Source: Chlamydomonas sphaeroides
Taxonomy: Eukaryota; Chlorophyta; Chlorophyceae; Chlamydomonadales; Chlamydomonadaceae
NCBI GenBank assembly: GCA_001662425.1
Contig: BDDC01000340.1
Span: 2,161 to 66,160, forward strand
Length of the DNA: 64,000 nucleotides
Reading direction: 5' to 3'
The notes below the pieces were generated by a model. It made no database searches. It had not been told where the DNA came from and saw only the letters and a list, made by a program, of their open reading frames with translations. Both the position numbers and the translations under genes were made by a program. Of the stretch, positions 1-10,262 are shown piece after piece (the first letter of the stretch is position 1; each line of letters opens with the position of its first letter).

Positions 1-2706
1 CGCTGCCTCCGAGCCAGCAGCGCCCCCTCCCCGGCCGGCCGTCGTCTCTAAGCCATGCTCGGCGCCGTTGAGGCCCGCGCTCCGGCCGAGGCTCATCTCT
101 GCGGCACCGGCCCCGGCCAGCTCGCGCTGCCCGCCTGCTGCCGCCATCGCTGCAATCCGGCAGCCGCAGCTCATCGGCCCGTGCTGCCCGCAGCGGCCGG
201 TGGCGGCAGCGCCGGCGCTCTCGCCTGTGGCGCTCCTCCTGATGCTGCGCGGCGCGCCCGCCCAGCCCATCGCCAGCGTGCAGCCGTCTGCTGTCCCCCT
301 GGCGCGGCGTGTGGCAGCTGCGGCGGCGGCAGTGAGGTGGACCAGGAGGAGCCGCCTCATGTGCGGCGCCGCGTTGCCGGCCTTGGACTCTCATCGCACC
401 GGCCAGCAGCGGACGCCGGCGGATGCGCCAGGCCGCCGGGGTGTGGCCGAGGGACGGCAGCAGGGGGTCGCAGATTGCCTGAGCAGGCGGGTATAGCGCA
501 GTGGCTGCTGAGCGTGCAGCTGGGGTGGCCGTGTCAAGGCCTCCTGGACGTACGTGCGCATGAGTGGTGCGGGAGGACGTGATGCTTGTGGGTACCATAA
601 GCTGTGTTTCTATGTTTCTTTCCATGACCTCCAATGGCTGGCGCTGTGCATTGTGGGGCCCGCGGTATGGGTGTGGTCGGAATGCATTGCTACATTGTGT
701 GCTGGGGTAGGTGGCTGCCGTGAGGCCCCCAGCGTGACGCCGTGTCGGACCGTTTGCATCGAACAACAACAGCGCGCTGCTGGGACCCGTGTGTGGGCCA
801 GGGGCCGCCTGCCACCCCTGTGTCTTGCGCACTGCGGAAGTAGCTTGCATAGTTCATAGGTGTGCCAGAGTGCCGGTCGCGTCGGAGGACCGCCGCGGCA
901 CCGTTGGCCATCATCGGCGGTGGCACCGGTAGCTGGTCCGCGGGCGATGAAGGCCGCGTTAGCAAGGGGCGCTGTGATGTGTGCCCTGGGTCCCTTAGCA
1001 CATAGACAAGTGCGCGAAAGCACGCTAGCTGCCCACGCCTGGTGGGCGTGTAGGTCCGGCTGCCTTGTTAGGCGCTGCCTTACTGGCATAGTCCTTAGCA
1101 TGTCCCTGTGGCTAAGTGGAGCATGGCCCAATGGGCCGGCATAACTAACGAAGCGGTTTGGCGATGGCGGCAACCTGGCCGTGCCTCGTCGCATGCGCCT
1201 TGTGTAACATGCTCAAAGGGCGATGGGCGTACCGACCATGTCCCCAGCTAGCCACGCCGCCTTCACACACCTCCGTGGGCGGGATGGGCAGTGCTTCGCC
1301 TCAGACGCCATCGAGCAGCCTGCTAGGGCCCTCGGGCTGACCAGGGCCCCAGCGCAGCAAGCACGCGGCAGCGAGGGCCTCCGCCTCGTGTGCGGTCGCT
1401 TGTCCCGCCAGGGGACCCGGCCAGCCTCGGCGCTGAGACGGGGGCACTAGCGGGCGCGCTCGCTGTGCCCGGTCGACGCAGGCAGCGCGAAGTTTGCAAG
1501 ACTAGCGACATGACGCGTTGTATGTCAGTGCCTATGTCCCACCCAAAATGAGGAAGGGGGCGTCGACCCGGCCAACTCGTCCTTTGCCTGGGGCTGCCGG
1601 AATTGGGCGACTTCTGTTTACGGCGTTACAAAAACGCAGGCCCACCACGGACACTTTCGTCTCGCCATACATCATAGTGCCGGTACCTGTCTGGGACGCG
1701 ACCCCCGTCCCTTCACCCGGACATGGCGGGGTATGCTTGCGTCAAAGAGATGGATGCCATCCCGCCCACCGGCCTCTCTCTGGCACAAGCGTACGACCGC
1801 AATCGCAACAGGCGCCGCCCAGCCAGTTAGGCACGGCCAGGAGGTAGGGCCCGCCCGCGCTGCCAAGTCAGCCCCCAACACCGCTACGCCTCCAGTTGCC
1901 AGCGCCAGTCGAGGCAGCGCTCGTCGGCCGCTTGCCGCGGCCGCGGGCGTCGCAAGGCCCCGGTCCACGTTCGCCGGGGCCGCGGCCCCGGCGGCCACCC
2001 GCTGTCCCGCGGATGCCTCAGGGCAGGCGGCCTTCGACTGCGCTCGCCTAGCAGTCTTGATGGCCGGAGAAGCAAGCGCCAACGCGATATCGACACGCTG
2101 GCCTCCAGCCGGTTCCCAGGAAGCTGCGTCCTCTCGCATTGCTCTGCAGCCTCGCTGCCCCTGCCGCCAGCAGCCTCGTCGCGCCAGCTGGCACCGACGG
2201 CCATCCGCCGCGCCAGACCCGACCACGGCCAGCACTGCAAAGATGCCCTCCCTAGCCTTTCCACGCATCCTGCACACTCCGTCACCCACCGTCATCGGGA
2301 GCCGCCGCCCGCGCAAGGCCAGCCCCGGCCGCGGCGCGCCCAAGCCCGCTCGGCAGCGCGGCCGCCGGCCCACAGCACAAGAGCCGCACATGGGCTGCAC
2401 ATGCGGCTGGCAGTCCAGCCGCGCACGGGGCGGATCGCCAGCTGCGGCACGCGCCGGCGCTCAGGCAGCCCTGCCGCCCCGCCCGCTACTCGCCCTAACG
2501 AAGTGCCCCGCCCGCTAGTCGACCTCACATCCCCAGCCCATGCGTCGCGGAGAGCAGCTGCGCCTCTTCGGCTGCGCGCCGGCGGGACGCTCCACATGCC
2601 AGTCCCGGCTGAGCATCACAGAGCGCCGGTCGCCGGTTGCTATGCTGCACGGCGCCATGCCTGCGACAGCTGGACCGGCGCGCCACGATGCTCCCCGGAG
2701 GCCCAC
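1..2706. other. unassigned region, no recognised gene
   Basis: This 2.7-kb stretch holds several long overlapping open frames on both strands, as expected at this GC content, but none has recognisable domain motifs or convincing exon/intron structure. One frame on the + strand is open from the window edge to a stop near 496 and is Ala/Pro-rich, so it could be the last exon of a gene lying to the left, but nothing identifies it. A TGTAA occurs at 1203-1207 and may be a polyadenylation signal for such a gene. Two further open frames at about 1.7-2.5 kb, one per strand, overlap each other and look like GC-driven noise. Confidence 0.4.
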
Positions 2707-3561
2707 TCAGTGTGTCCCCGCTGGCGCTGCCGTGGACTTCTTCTTTTGCTTCTTGGGCCGCTCCTCTTCCCCGCCCTTGGCGTCGCCGCCTGGCGTCTTG
2801 CCGCCGTCAGCTGCGGCGCCGTCCTCCGCTTTCCGCTTCTTGCCCTTCTTGGCCCCGCCGGCGTCACCGCCTGCTGGCGTCGCCGTCGGCGCAGCGGCTG
2901 GCGCCCCTGCGGCTGCTGCTGGTGCTGATGCTGCGGGCTTGGCCCCCTTCTTCTCTTTTTTGTCCTTCTTGTCCTGCTTCTCCTTCTTGTCCTTCTTGTC
3001 CTTCTTCCGCTCCTCCTTGTCCTCTGGCTTGCCGCTCGCTGCAGCGCCTGGCCGCGCCGCTGCCGTCGCCGCGCGGCCCGGCGAGGAGGGGTCTATGAGG
3101 TCGGCCGGGAAGGCCCCCAGCACCTGAAGCTGCGACTCAACCTTATACAGGTTGGCGCGGACATCGTCGGCGAGCCGTAGCGAACCGCCTGGGGAACGAA
3201 CGGCAGCGGGGGTGCCAGGGACACGCGTGGTGAAGCTGTGGAGCTAGCTTGACTGCAATGCAGGCAGACCAACGCAGGCCAAGTGCCGCGTGTTCCGCAG
3301 CCGTCGGTCGACGCCTGGGGCTTCGGCGGATTGTGCGCCAGGGACACGCATGCCATGGCGTCGCGGTTGGCCACAAAGCGGTAGGCACCAGCGCGAGTGC
3401 CATGATTTCGTCAAAGAACGCTGCGGGCGTCTACAAGGCAGGGCGCAGCAGTACGGCCGCCACCAACCTTCCAACAAGTCGCGGACTATGTTCAGCGCCT
3501 GCGTGTGGCTGCACGCCTGCTGATTCAGAGGCCTAGCGCGACAAAATGTGTGCTGTGACAT
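2707..3561 (-). CDS. unknown protein with lysine-rich C-terminal tail (model incomplete)
   Basis: The last exon (3188 down to 2707) is the supported part. It follows a pyrimidine-rich AG acceptor and encodes a short helical-looking segment containing ADDVRANLYKVESQLQVLG, then about 110 residues dominated by KK/KDKK clusters alternating with Ala/Pro/Gly stretches, ending at a TGA at 2707-2709. The basic tail suggests a nuclear or nucleic-acid-associated protein. Upstream a probable exon (3561 down to 3468) contains NIVRDLLE and joins in phase to one starting at 3420 with AFFDEIMALA. The splice linking that exon to the last one could not be resolved, because the obvious GT donor near 3389 gives the wrong phase. 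I do not recognise the family. The start codon at 3559-3561 is tentative. Confidence 0.4.
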
Positions 3562-3790
3562 CGCTCAATGCATTTCAGGGAATAGTCAGCAATATGGTAC
3601 GTGTCGGCGCAGCATCGTTGTTTACGAAGGAAAAAGCAAGAGTAGTCTTTCACGTTTCAAGACAATAGCGAGGCGCGGAATGACGTCGGCACACGGTTGA
3701 TACCCAACCCAAGCCCCCGATGCCCCAGGAACCCATCTGTGGGTCAGGCGCGCATCCAATTATGTAGCACAACAACTGCACCGCCACCAT

Positions 3791-4063
3791 CTATAGCATT
3801 AACGGTGCGTTGCGCCGACAGCGGTCTAGGGCGGCCCGGCCCGCAGCCCTCGCGCCCACCATGGCCTCCATCAACATCCCCGGCTGCAACTCAGTAAGAC
3901 GCCCCATCTCCTTCGCCATGAAAAAAAGATCTGTTACAAGGGGAGGCATCCGCAGCCTGCGGGCCTCGGCCTGGCTGCGGTCCTTGACCATGCCGCTGCT
4001 CATAAGCATGCTGGCCATGGCATCGGGGTCCAAGCTGCGCATCAACTTGACCGCCGACTCCAT
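3791..4063 (-). pseudogene. displaced fragment of the OEP61-like gene (C-terminal part, no membrane anchor)
   Basis: Read on the minus strand, this segment matches the last exon of the OEP61-like gene at 35.2-39.7 kb. It starts at MESAVKLMRSLDPDAMASML (parent MESAIKMMRSMDPDAMASML) and includes a run of more than 50 identical nucleotides over the stretch ending DRSQAEA. A 42-nt in-frame insertion (RRLRMPPLVTDLFF) then separates it from a diverged continuation ending AGRAALDRCRRNA, where the parent has AGRAALAWCRRNA. The frame closes at a TAG just before the parent's hydrophobic anchor would begin. The upstream TPR region is absent. An upstream frame adds 40 unrelated residues from 4183. It is most simply a dead partial duplication. 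Because the parent region is a single exon, retroposition and segmental copying cannot be told apart. Confidence 0.75.
3933..3937 (-). terminator. candidate TGTAA polyadenylation signal
   Basis: TTACA on the + strand (TGTAA on minus) lies about 550 bp past the stop of the ankyrin-like gene. It falls inside the 42-nt insertion of the OEP61-like fragment. TGTAA is the usual chlorophyte signal. The assignment to this gene is inference. Confidence 0.3.
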
Positions 4064-4183
4064 CGTCAGGTCGCGCACATGAAATTGGCGCAAAAAACTG
4101 CAGGACCCCCGGTATACCCAGCGCCGATGCTTCACCCCGAGCCCCACGCCAGGCTCATGGGACTCATATTGCATGCGTTTCAC

Positions 4184-4485
4184 ATAGCTTCGCCAGGGCC
4201 GCGCCAGACGCCACCGCAGCCTTTAGAGACGCAAGAAGCCACCCTCCGATCCCGCCGCCTCTTCACCAGCATGGGCCATCCACTGCCAGCCCGCGCCGCA
4301 GCGTTGCCGGCGGCTTTGTACAGCGACGCAGGTGTGTGTCCGGTCTGTTGTCCTAGGACAGTCGCTGGCAGGGCCTTGGACTGCACCCGCGGCCCACGAT
4401 CAGCTAGCAGCACCTCGCGTCGGAGCCCACTGGCCGCCACTCCACGGCTCGGCGCGCCTAACCCACATAGCTGCGCTGCTGCGCC
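4184..4485. other. probable 3' flank/UTR of the ankyrin-like gene
   Basis: This 302-bp stretch lies between the stop of the ankyrin-like gene and the OEP61-like fragment, both on the minus strand. No coding feature or motif is evident. It is probably transcribed 3' UTR. Confidence 0.35.
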
Positions 4486-6343
4486 TCAGCCCTGCATTCC
4501 CACGCCAGCCGCCGCCGCCTGCTCCTGGACCCACTGCCGCACATACGCAAAAGACTGGCTCTTCGTGTCCGCAGGTGCCGCCTCAAGCGCCGAAGGCCAG
4601 TCCACGGGGCAGCCCAGCTCCACCAGCAGCCGCAGCGCTGGCAGCCGCGCGCGGGCCCCCACAGCGTCCGCGAAGGCGTATCCCCGCGGGCCCCAGGGGC
4701 AGCCTAGCCGCGCCAGCACGCGCAGCGTGTGGAGGTCTCCATTGACTGCCACCCGACTGAAGGCCTCACCGTCCTCCTGATCCTGGAGGGCGCGGTTGGG
4801 CAGCAGATCAAAGTCACAGCGCGCTAGGTTACCGTACGTGCTCGAGGCTGCCCTGACACCTAGCCCCACAGCAAAGCATGCTCGCCACCCGGCTGCTTAC
4901 CGTCCAGGGCACGCCGCGCTGCGTCACCAGCCACTCCAGCGCCTCCTCGCCGCCGGCATCGATGGCATTAGACAGGCTGCCGCGCCACAGCTCTGACGCG
5001 GTGAGCCCGCCACCGCCACCGTCACCGCCCTGCGCCACCGCTGCTGGTGCCGCCAGCAACACCTGCTCCGCCCGCTGCATCAGCGGCAGGTCGCCCGGCT
5101 GTGCCATGAACTCGGCGACGCGACACAGCTCCTGCCTGTCGGCGCCCGCCGCCCAGCTCGCCAGCAGCTGGGACTCCAACAGGCACCAACAGATGTCCGG
5201 GCGCCCGCAGGGCATGTCTTGGAGCAGCTCGGGTACGTTGGGCGCCGCGCCGTGCTCCAGCAGCCACCGCAGCAGCGGCGCGTGCCCCGCCGCTGCCGCC
5301 AGCTCGCACCAGCGGAGCTCCTCCACCATGCCCCACACACCCCGGTCATCCGCGCCCTCGTACGCCGCCAGCAGGTGCTCGAGCGCGGCCGTGTTGCCAG
5401 ATGTCACGGCCGCGTCGCACTCCGCATCCCAGTCAGCCGGGTAGCCGCGCGACCGGAGCCATGCCCGCCGAGCTGGCGCGTCGGAGGTGCAGCGCTCGGC
5501 GACGCGAGCGTAGGGCTGCACCCGGACCTCGGACGGAAGGCAGCCCAACGCCTCCTCCAGCCACTCAACCTTGGCCATCCAATCTGGCGTGGTGCTGGCG
5601 GCTGCTGCGGCCACGATGCGGCCCGTGCTCCATGAGGTTCTGAGGGCGCTCGTGTCGATGCGGTGCGCAGCGATGAGGCGGCGCAGGGCGGGCAGCTCGC
5701 AGCCCTCGGCGGCGCCGGCCAGCAGGTCTAGCTGCTCGTCAATGGTCAGGGCAGCTGTGTCACCGCCGGGGCGATGCTGCAGCAGCCAATCGGCGAGGTC
5801 CGTGTGGCCGCCTGCTGCTGCGGCCCTGACCGCGTCGGAGCTCCACGTGACGCCGGCGTCGCCCAGCAGCCACTCGCACACATGCCGGTGGCCGCCCCTC
5901 GCTGCGGACAAGAGAGTCTCGCGGGCGGGAAAGCTATCGGCTACCAACCAGCGACAGAAGTCGAGCTGGCCAGCATACGCGGCATCCTCTAAAACTTTAG
6001 TACGCCGTACGGCACGCAGGCCGCAGCCGACCACCTGGGCCGCTAGCTCCAGGTTTGCGCGCACGCCCGAGCCTCCCGCCAGCGCCACCAGGCGACACCG
6101 CCTCCACAGCGGCAGCGACCGGACGGCGTCTGGCGCGGCCCACTTGGCCGCAAAGGCGTGCTTCGGTACGGGCTGCGAAAGCTGCATGACGTCTTTGTCC
6201 TTGAAGTGCTTAGCCGCATCGCGAGAAACAAGGCGCCATGTCCCTGATTGCTCGTTGTCGTCTGTGTGCTCGGCGACCTTGCATATCAGCGCGATGGGCA
6301 GCTGCTGCCATGTTGCAGGGTCGAGCTCTTTGACAGGCTGCAT
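4486..6343 (-). CDS. F-box-like, ankyrin-like repeat protein
   Basis: Two exons: 6343-4901 and 4782-4486, separated by a 118-bp GT-AG intron. The splice joins GVPWT to DQEDGEAFSRVAVNGDLHTL in phase and restores a repeat unit. The product is 579 residues. The N-terminus (about 8-50) has an F-box-like layout: WQQLP, then a helical stretch, then WRLVSRDAAKHF. The rest is a series of degenerate ankyrin-like units of the form AA..G....C.WLL, for example GHRHVCEWLLGDAGVTW, GHTDLADWLLQHR and AAAGHAPLLRWLLEHG. Algal genomes carry many such F-box/ankyrin-like genes, and an SCF ubiquitin-ligase adaptor role is a family-level guess only. The start codon is the first ATG of the long open exon. It is transcribed divergently from dynein LC1, with about 500 bp between the starts. 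Confidence 0.8.
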
Positions 6344-6840
6344 GCACGGTGTAAAAAGGCAGTTTGATCAGAGTTTGCCACCCAACAGCAACTATTGTAT
6401 GCGGCTTTACGGCGCCTGGACCCACTATGCATGCCCAAGGACACGTACCCCCCTGGTACCCACATTTCCCCCCTTGCATGGGGCCGCTCCTGGGCTAGTG
6501 GTTGTGGCTGCTTCGGCGCCCGGCAGTGCGCTCCGAATGCGTGGCGAGGGCTTCACGAGGCAGGGAGCCTTCATCTGGCACGCGGAGCGGAGCACGGGCC
6601 GCGCACATCGGCACTCGGGGACCATAGGGCGTGTCGTCTGTCGTACAGCGGTGTATGCCACGGTGTCGTTTGACGCACCAGTGCAGTTAACTTTGCACTT
6701 GAAGTAGCTCCTGCTGCTCACATCCAAGAGCGAAGCGACATCATTCGACGCTTTGACCCACGGCAGGACTGAGTTGTGAACGACAGAGCCTCTTTGCTGC
6801 GTAGTCACGTTGCAGTAGGCGTGCATAGTTCGCTTATAGA
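6344..6840. promoter_or_regulatory. divergent intergenic region (ankyrin-like gene / LC1)
   Basis: About 500 bp separate the two start codons, so both promoters must lie here or overlap. No clear TATA box or named operator was seen. The region is less GC-rich than the neighbouring exons. Confidence 0.4.
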
Positions 6841-8871
6841 ATGGCGAAAGCCACTACTATCAAGGATGCCCTGAAGATTTTCGAAGAGCGGAAGTCGCTC
6901 GTGCCGACAGAAGCAGAGAAGGTACATCATCAGCAACAACCTAGTTATCATTGAAGGCGCTGACTAGAGGAGTCCCCGTCGCCTCGCAGGTGGAGCTGCA
7001 TGGCATGATACCCCCAATCGAGAAAATGGATGCGACGCTCTCAACACTCAAAGCGTGCAAGTGCGTCGGGGAGGGAGTGTGGCAAGCGAAGGGCGCCCGG
7101 CAGTCGGTCGGGGAAAGCCCGCGGCCCGGCAGCGTAGCCAGGGTACGTGTGCCGTGCCCCCGCCGCTTGTACCGTGCCAGGATACTCACGCTCTCGACGA
7201 ACAACATCGAGAAGATCAGCAGCTTGTCAGGCATGGAGAATCTGCGAATCCTGTCCCTAGGGCGGAACCTCATTAAGAAGATTGAGAACCTGGACGCTGT
7301 GGCGGACACGCTCGAGGAGCTGTGGATCTCCTACAACCAGATTGCCAGCTTGGTGAGGAGTCCTTCTCGGACCCGGGCTGCAGAGGGGCGAATGGGGGGT
7401 TGCAGAGCTGCAACCGCGCGGGGCGGCCGGGCGGCCCGGGGCCCAACAACGTGCCCAAGTCGTAGCTGAGTGCAGGGTGGCGTGCCGCGCGGGGGTGTGG
7501 GCCTCCAACGGCGCGCTGCCGCCGCGTCCGTCATGCCCCGCGCCCTGCCGGGCCTAGCTCAGGAAGCTGCTGGCGTGTGCGCATCCGGTGGCGTGGACAT
7601 TGTCGCTGGAGCATTGTTCGGCTCGTACATGCCTGTATCAGCCCGCGCGCCCGATCCCGACGCCGCAGGCCCCTCAAGCGCTCGCCCGCGCCACTGCGGC
7701 ATGCTGCTGCCCAACCCCGCTCCCCTCACCTGCCCCTGCGCAGTCCCCTTGAATGTCCGCACGTGCCTTCGCACGACCTGCACCCCTGCGCCTGTGCCCC
7801 TCCCCTCTCCCCAAGTACCACGGCGTTCCAACCCCCTCACCCCGTACCCCAAGCCCTTCCCTTCCATCTGGCGCTGCTGTCGCGCATTGGGAGGCTAGTA
7901 CAGCCAGCGCGTGCTTGCCATCCCTTCCCCGAGCGATATCAGGCGGGGGTGTCCCCCTGCTGCCCCGCTCCCTACCTGCCCCACCCCCTGCCCCACGCAT
8001 CCGGTGCTCATATGTCGTTCGCCCTACCCCTGCACCCTTCCACCACGCGCGCCCCTCCTGCCGCGCCCATTCCTTGCTGACCCGCCTCCTCCCCCATCAA
8101 ATACATGCCTCTCCCCCCTCACACGGGCCCATACTCCCACCCCGCCGCGCCCCGCGCAGTCGGGCATCGAGAAGCTGGTCAACCTGCGCGTGCTCTTCAT
8201 CTCCAACAACAAGCTCACCAACTGGGCCGAGGTGGACAAACTGGCCAGCCTGGACAAGCTGGAGGACCTGCTGCTGACGGGCAACCCGCTGTACAACGAC
8301 TACAAGGACAACAACGCCACCAGCGAGTACCGGATAGAGGTGCGGCAGAGGGGCTGGGGGAGGGAAGGGGGGAGGGGAGAGGAGGGCTGCAGGGTGAAGG
8401 GCCGGGGCGGACGGCGTTGGTGGACGGATGGAGGGATGGATGGAGGCATGCAGGCAGGGACGGAGGGACGGAGGGACGGCAGGTCAGGGGGTGGGACGCG
8501 TAGGGTGTGAGGTGCGGCAGGGGCAAGTTGAGGGATGTAGGGATACATGGAGGTGGGGCCGGCACGGTGAGTCAGCGGGAGGGACAGCGGAGTGCGATGC
8601 GAGGCGCGTGCGGCGGCTGTGCCAGCCCTTGCCCGCGCCCTTGCACCTGCGCGCTGCGGCCAGGGCCATGCAGCGGGCCCGTCCCGGCGGCTGCCCTGGC
8701 CCGGCGTGAAGAAACCAACGCTGCCGTGCCGCGATCTCACCCCCTGCGCCCTGCCTTCCCTGCCTCCCGTGCGGCCAGGTGGTAAAGCGGCTGCCCAACC
8801 TGAAGAAGCTGGACGGCATGCCCGTGGATGTGGACGAGCGGGAGCAGGCCAACGCGGCCAGGGGGGCGTGA
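6841..8871 (+). CDS. LC1: outer-arm dynein light chain 1 (LRR protein)
   Basis: Five exons: 6841-6921, 6990-7060, 7181-7352, 8160-8339 and 8779-8871. All introns are GT-AG and in phase, giving 198 residues, the length of the family. The protein begins MAKATTIKDALKIFEERKS and carries consecutive SDS22-type leucine-rich repeats, for example STNNIEKISSLSGMENLRIL, EELWISYNQIASL and VLFISNNKLTNW. It ends with the conserved capping region NPLYNDYKDNNA ... LPNLKKLDGMPVDVDEREQA. In Chlamydomonas and animals (DNAL1) this chain binds the gamma/ODA heavy-chain motor domain and tethers it to the microtubule, tuning ciliary beating. The near identity to the algal family makes the assignment secure. Intron 4 carries a purine-rich repeat tract. 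A TGTAA lies 315 bp past the stop. Confidence 0.97.
8422..8482. repeat. purine-rich GGA(C/T)GGAG tandem tract in LC1 intron 4
   Basis: Degenerate 4-8 bp units of ggatggag/ggacggag follow one another across about 60 bp inside an intron. It is a simple-sequence tract with no coding sense. Confidence 0.6.
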
Positions 8872-9185
8872 CGGGGCGGGAGCGCAGGGGGGCCGGGAGA
8901 GCGCGGAGACGGAGGGGGGGAGGCGAGGAATGGGAAAGAGGTTGCGGATGGCAGGGAGGGCTAGGGCGGCGGCTGGTGGCAGGCAAAGGGGAGGCCACGC
9001 GGCCACACGCTCTGCATGTTTTGAGCAGGGCTGCGTGCGGGAACTGGATTGGTGCGAGCCGTGGGGCGGAGGGCGAAGGCTGGTCCCGCGGGAGCGAGGG
9101 GGCGCAGCGGGCATCACCTATGCGCATTGCCGGCTGCGTGCACGAGCTGTGGTGGGGAGGGAGAGGTACAGGGCGTCTCTGATGT

Positions 9186-9190
9186 TGTAA
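9186..9190 (+). terminator. LC1: candidate TGTAA polyadenylation signal for LC1
   Basis: TGTAA lies 315 bp downstream of the LC1 stop. This fits a typical algal 3' UTR. Confidence 0.5.
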
Positions 9191-10130
9191 GAAGGTGGAG
9201 CAGTGCTGAGCCGTTGCCACCGAGAGCAAGAAGCGCGCGAGTGTTAGGGGCGTGGGAGGCGCTAGGGACGTGGCACGCTTGAGGGTATCGCACGGGCGTG
9301 TGGCCAAGCCGAGCTGCGAGCGCAGCATAAAACAAAAGAACGATGTCCATAGCGTGGATGAAGGAGCGTGGCCACGCTGGTGCAACAGTACAAGGAGCGC
9401 GGCCGCAGCGTATCTGTCCTCTGCCCCAATCTGAGCGCCTGGACAGGTGCAGGGCAGTGCCACGACCCACGAGGCCTTGGCCGCCATGATGCTGGGCGCC
9501 TCCAAACGCTTGCCCTCAGCTGCTGCTCTAAGCGAGGGCACTGCCGCCGCAAAGAGCCGCAGCCACTGCCGGCACACGCAGGCGTTGGGCCTGAGGCACT
9601 GAGCCAGACAGCCTTCGTTGCGGCTTACACCACTGCCGCTGACAGCAGAACCACCAAAACCGCTCGTTCTGTCCCGCACGGCGCGCCGGGCGCGCGGCGA
9701 GGGGGCACAGCAGACCTCTCCCTCGGCCAACGCGACCACCTGCGACCACACCCGCGGCTACCTCGCCCTCCTCCTGGCTCACTGTTGCGCCGTCCGCGCA
9801 CCTACGGCCTTGCAACGGTTTGCAAGCCTGCGCTCGGGCGCATCACGTCCGGCAATGCGCATTCCGTCAAAGTGCCACCCGAGCCGCCGCCACCTCGCGG
9901 CTGCGGTAAATTACGTCAACCACGCGAATGCAGCGCGCCCCGTCCTACTACCGCGCCTCCACCCTCCAGCCGCCGCCACCAGCGGACATCCCAACGCCCC
10001 CACGCCAGCCGTCTAGCCCGCCCGCGTCGCGCCGCTACGCTAGCAACTCCGTCCGTGTGCCCTGCTCGCTCAGTGCCCTCCCACCTGCCCCCCCAATTCC
10101 ACAAACACGGCCAACCAAATAGCAGGTGAC

Positions 10131-10151
10131 GGCCCGGCCCGGCCCGGCCCG
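10131..10151. repeat. GGCCC pentanucleotide repeat
   Basis: About four perfect tandem GGCCC units occur just past the GMP synthase stop, probably in its 3' UTR. Confidence 0.6.
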
Positions 10152-10262
10152 CCCCGCCCAGCAATCACGCCCACGCTCCCCTGGCGGCAGCCGCCCTAAC
10201 CCCCACCGCTCCGGGCCCCGCCGGTCCCAAAATCTCTGGCGGCTACGGTTACGGACATGGTT

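Larger units (their letters stand above)
8872..10262. other. 3' region between convergent LC1 and GMP synthase
   Basis: This holds the 3' ends of two convergent genes. The LC1 side contains TGTAA at 9186. The GMP synthase side contains TTACA at 9625-9629 (TGTAA on minus), a plausible distal signal. A GGCCC repeat sits at about 10131-10151. Open frames of up to 250 codons here have no recognisable content and no convincing splice structure. Confidence 0.4.

Noticed and set aside
1..496. Ala/Pro-rich frame open from the window edge as a terminal exon
   Set aside because: No identifiable motif, and composition alone explains the open frame. It is mentioned only as a possibility in the region entry.
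1733..2518. A 261-codon plus-strand frame
   Set aside because: It overlaps a 242-codon minus-strand frame of similar quality. Neither has recognisable content.
8300..9751. A 483-codon minus-strand frame opposite LC1
   Set aside because: It runs antisense through LC1 exons and introns and is composed of Pro/Arg/Ala-rich noise.
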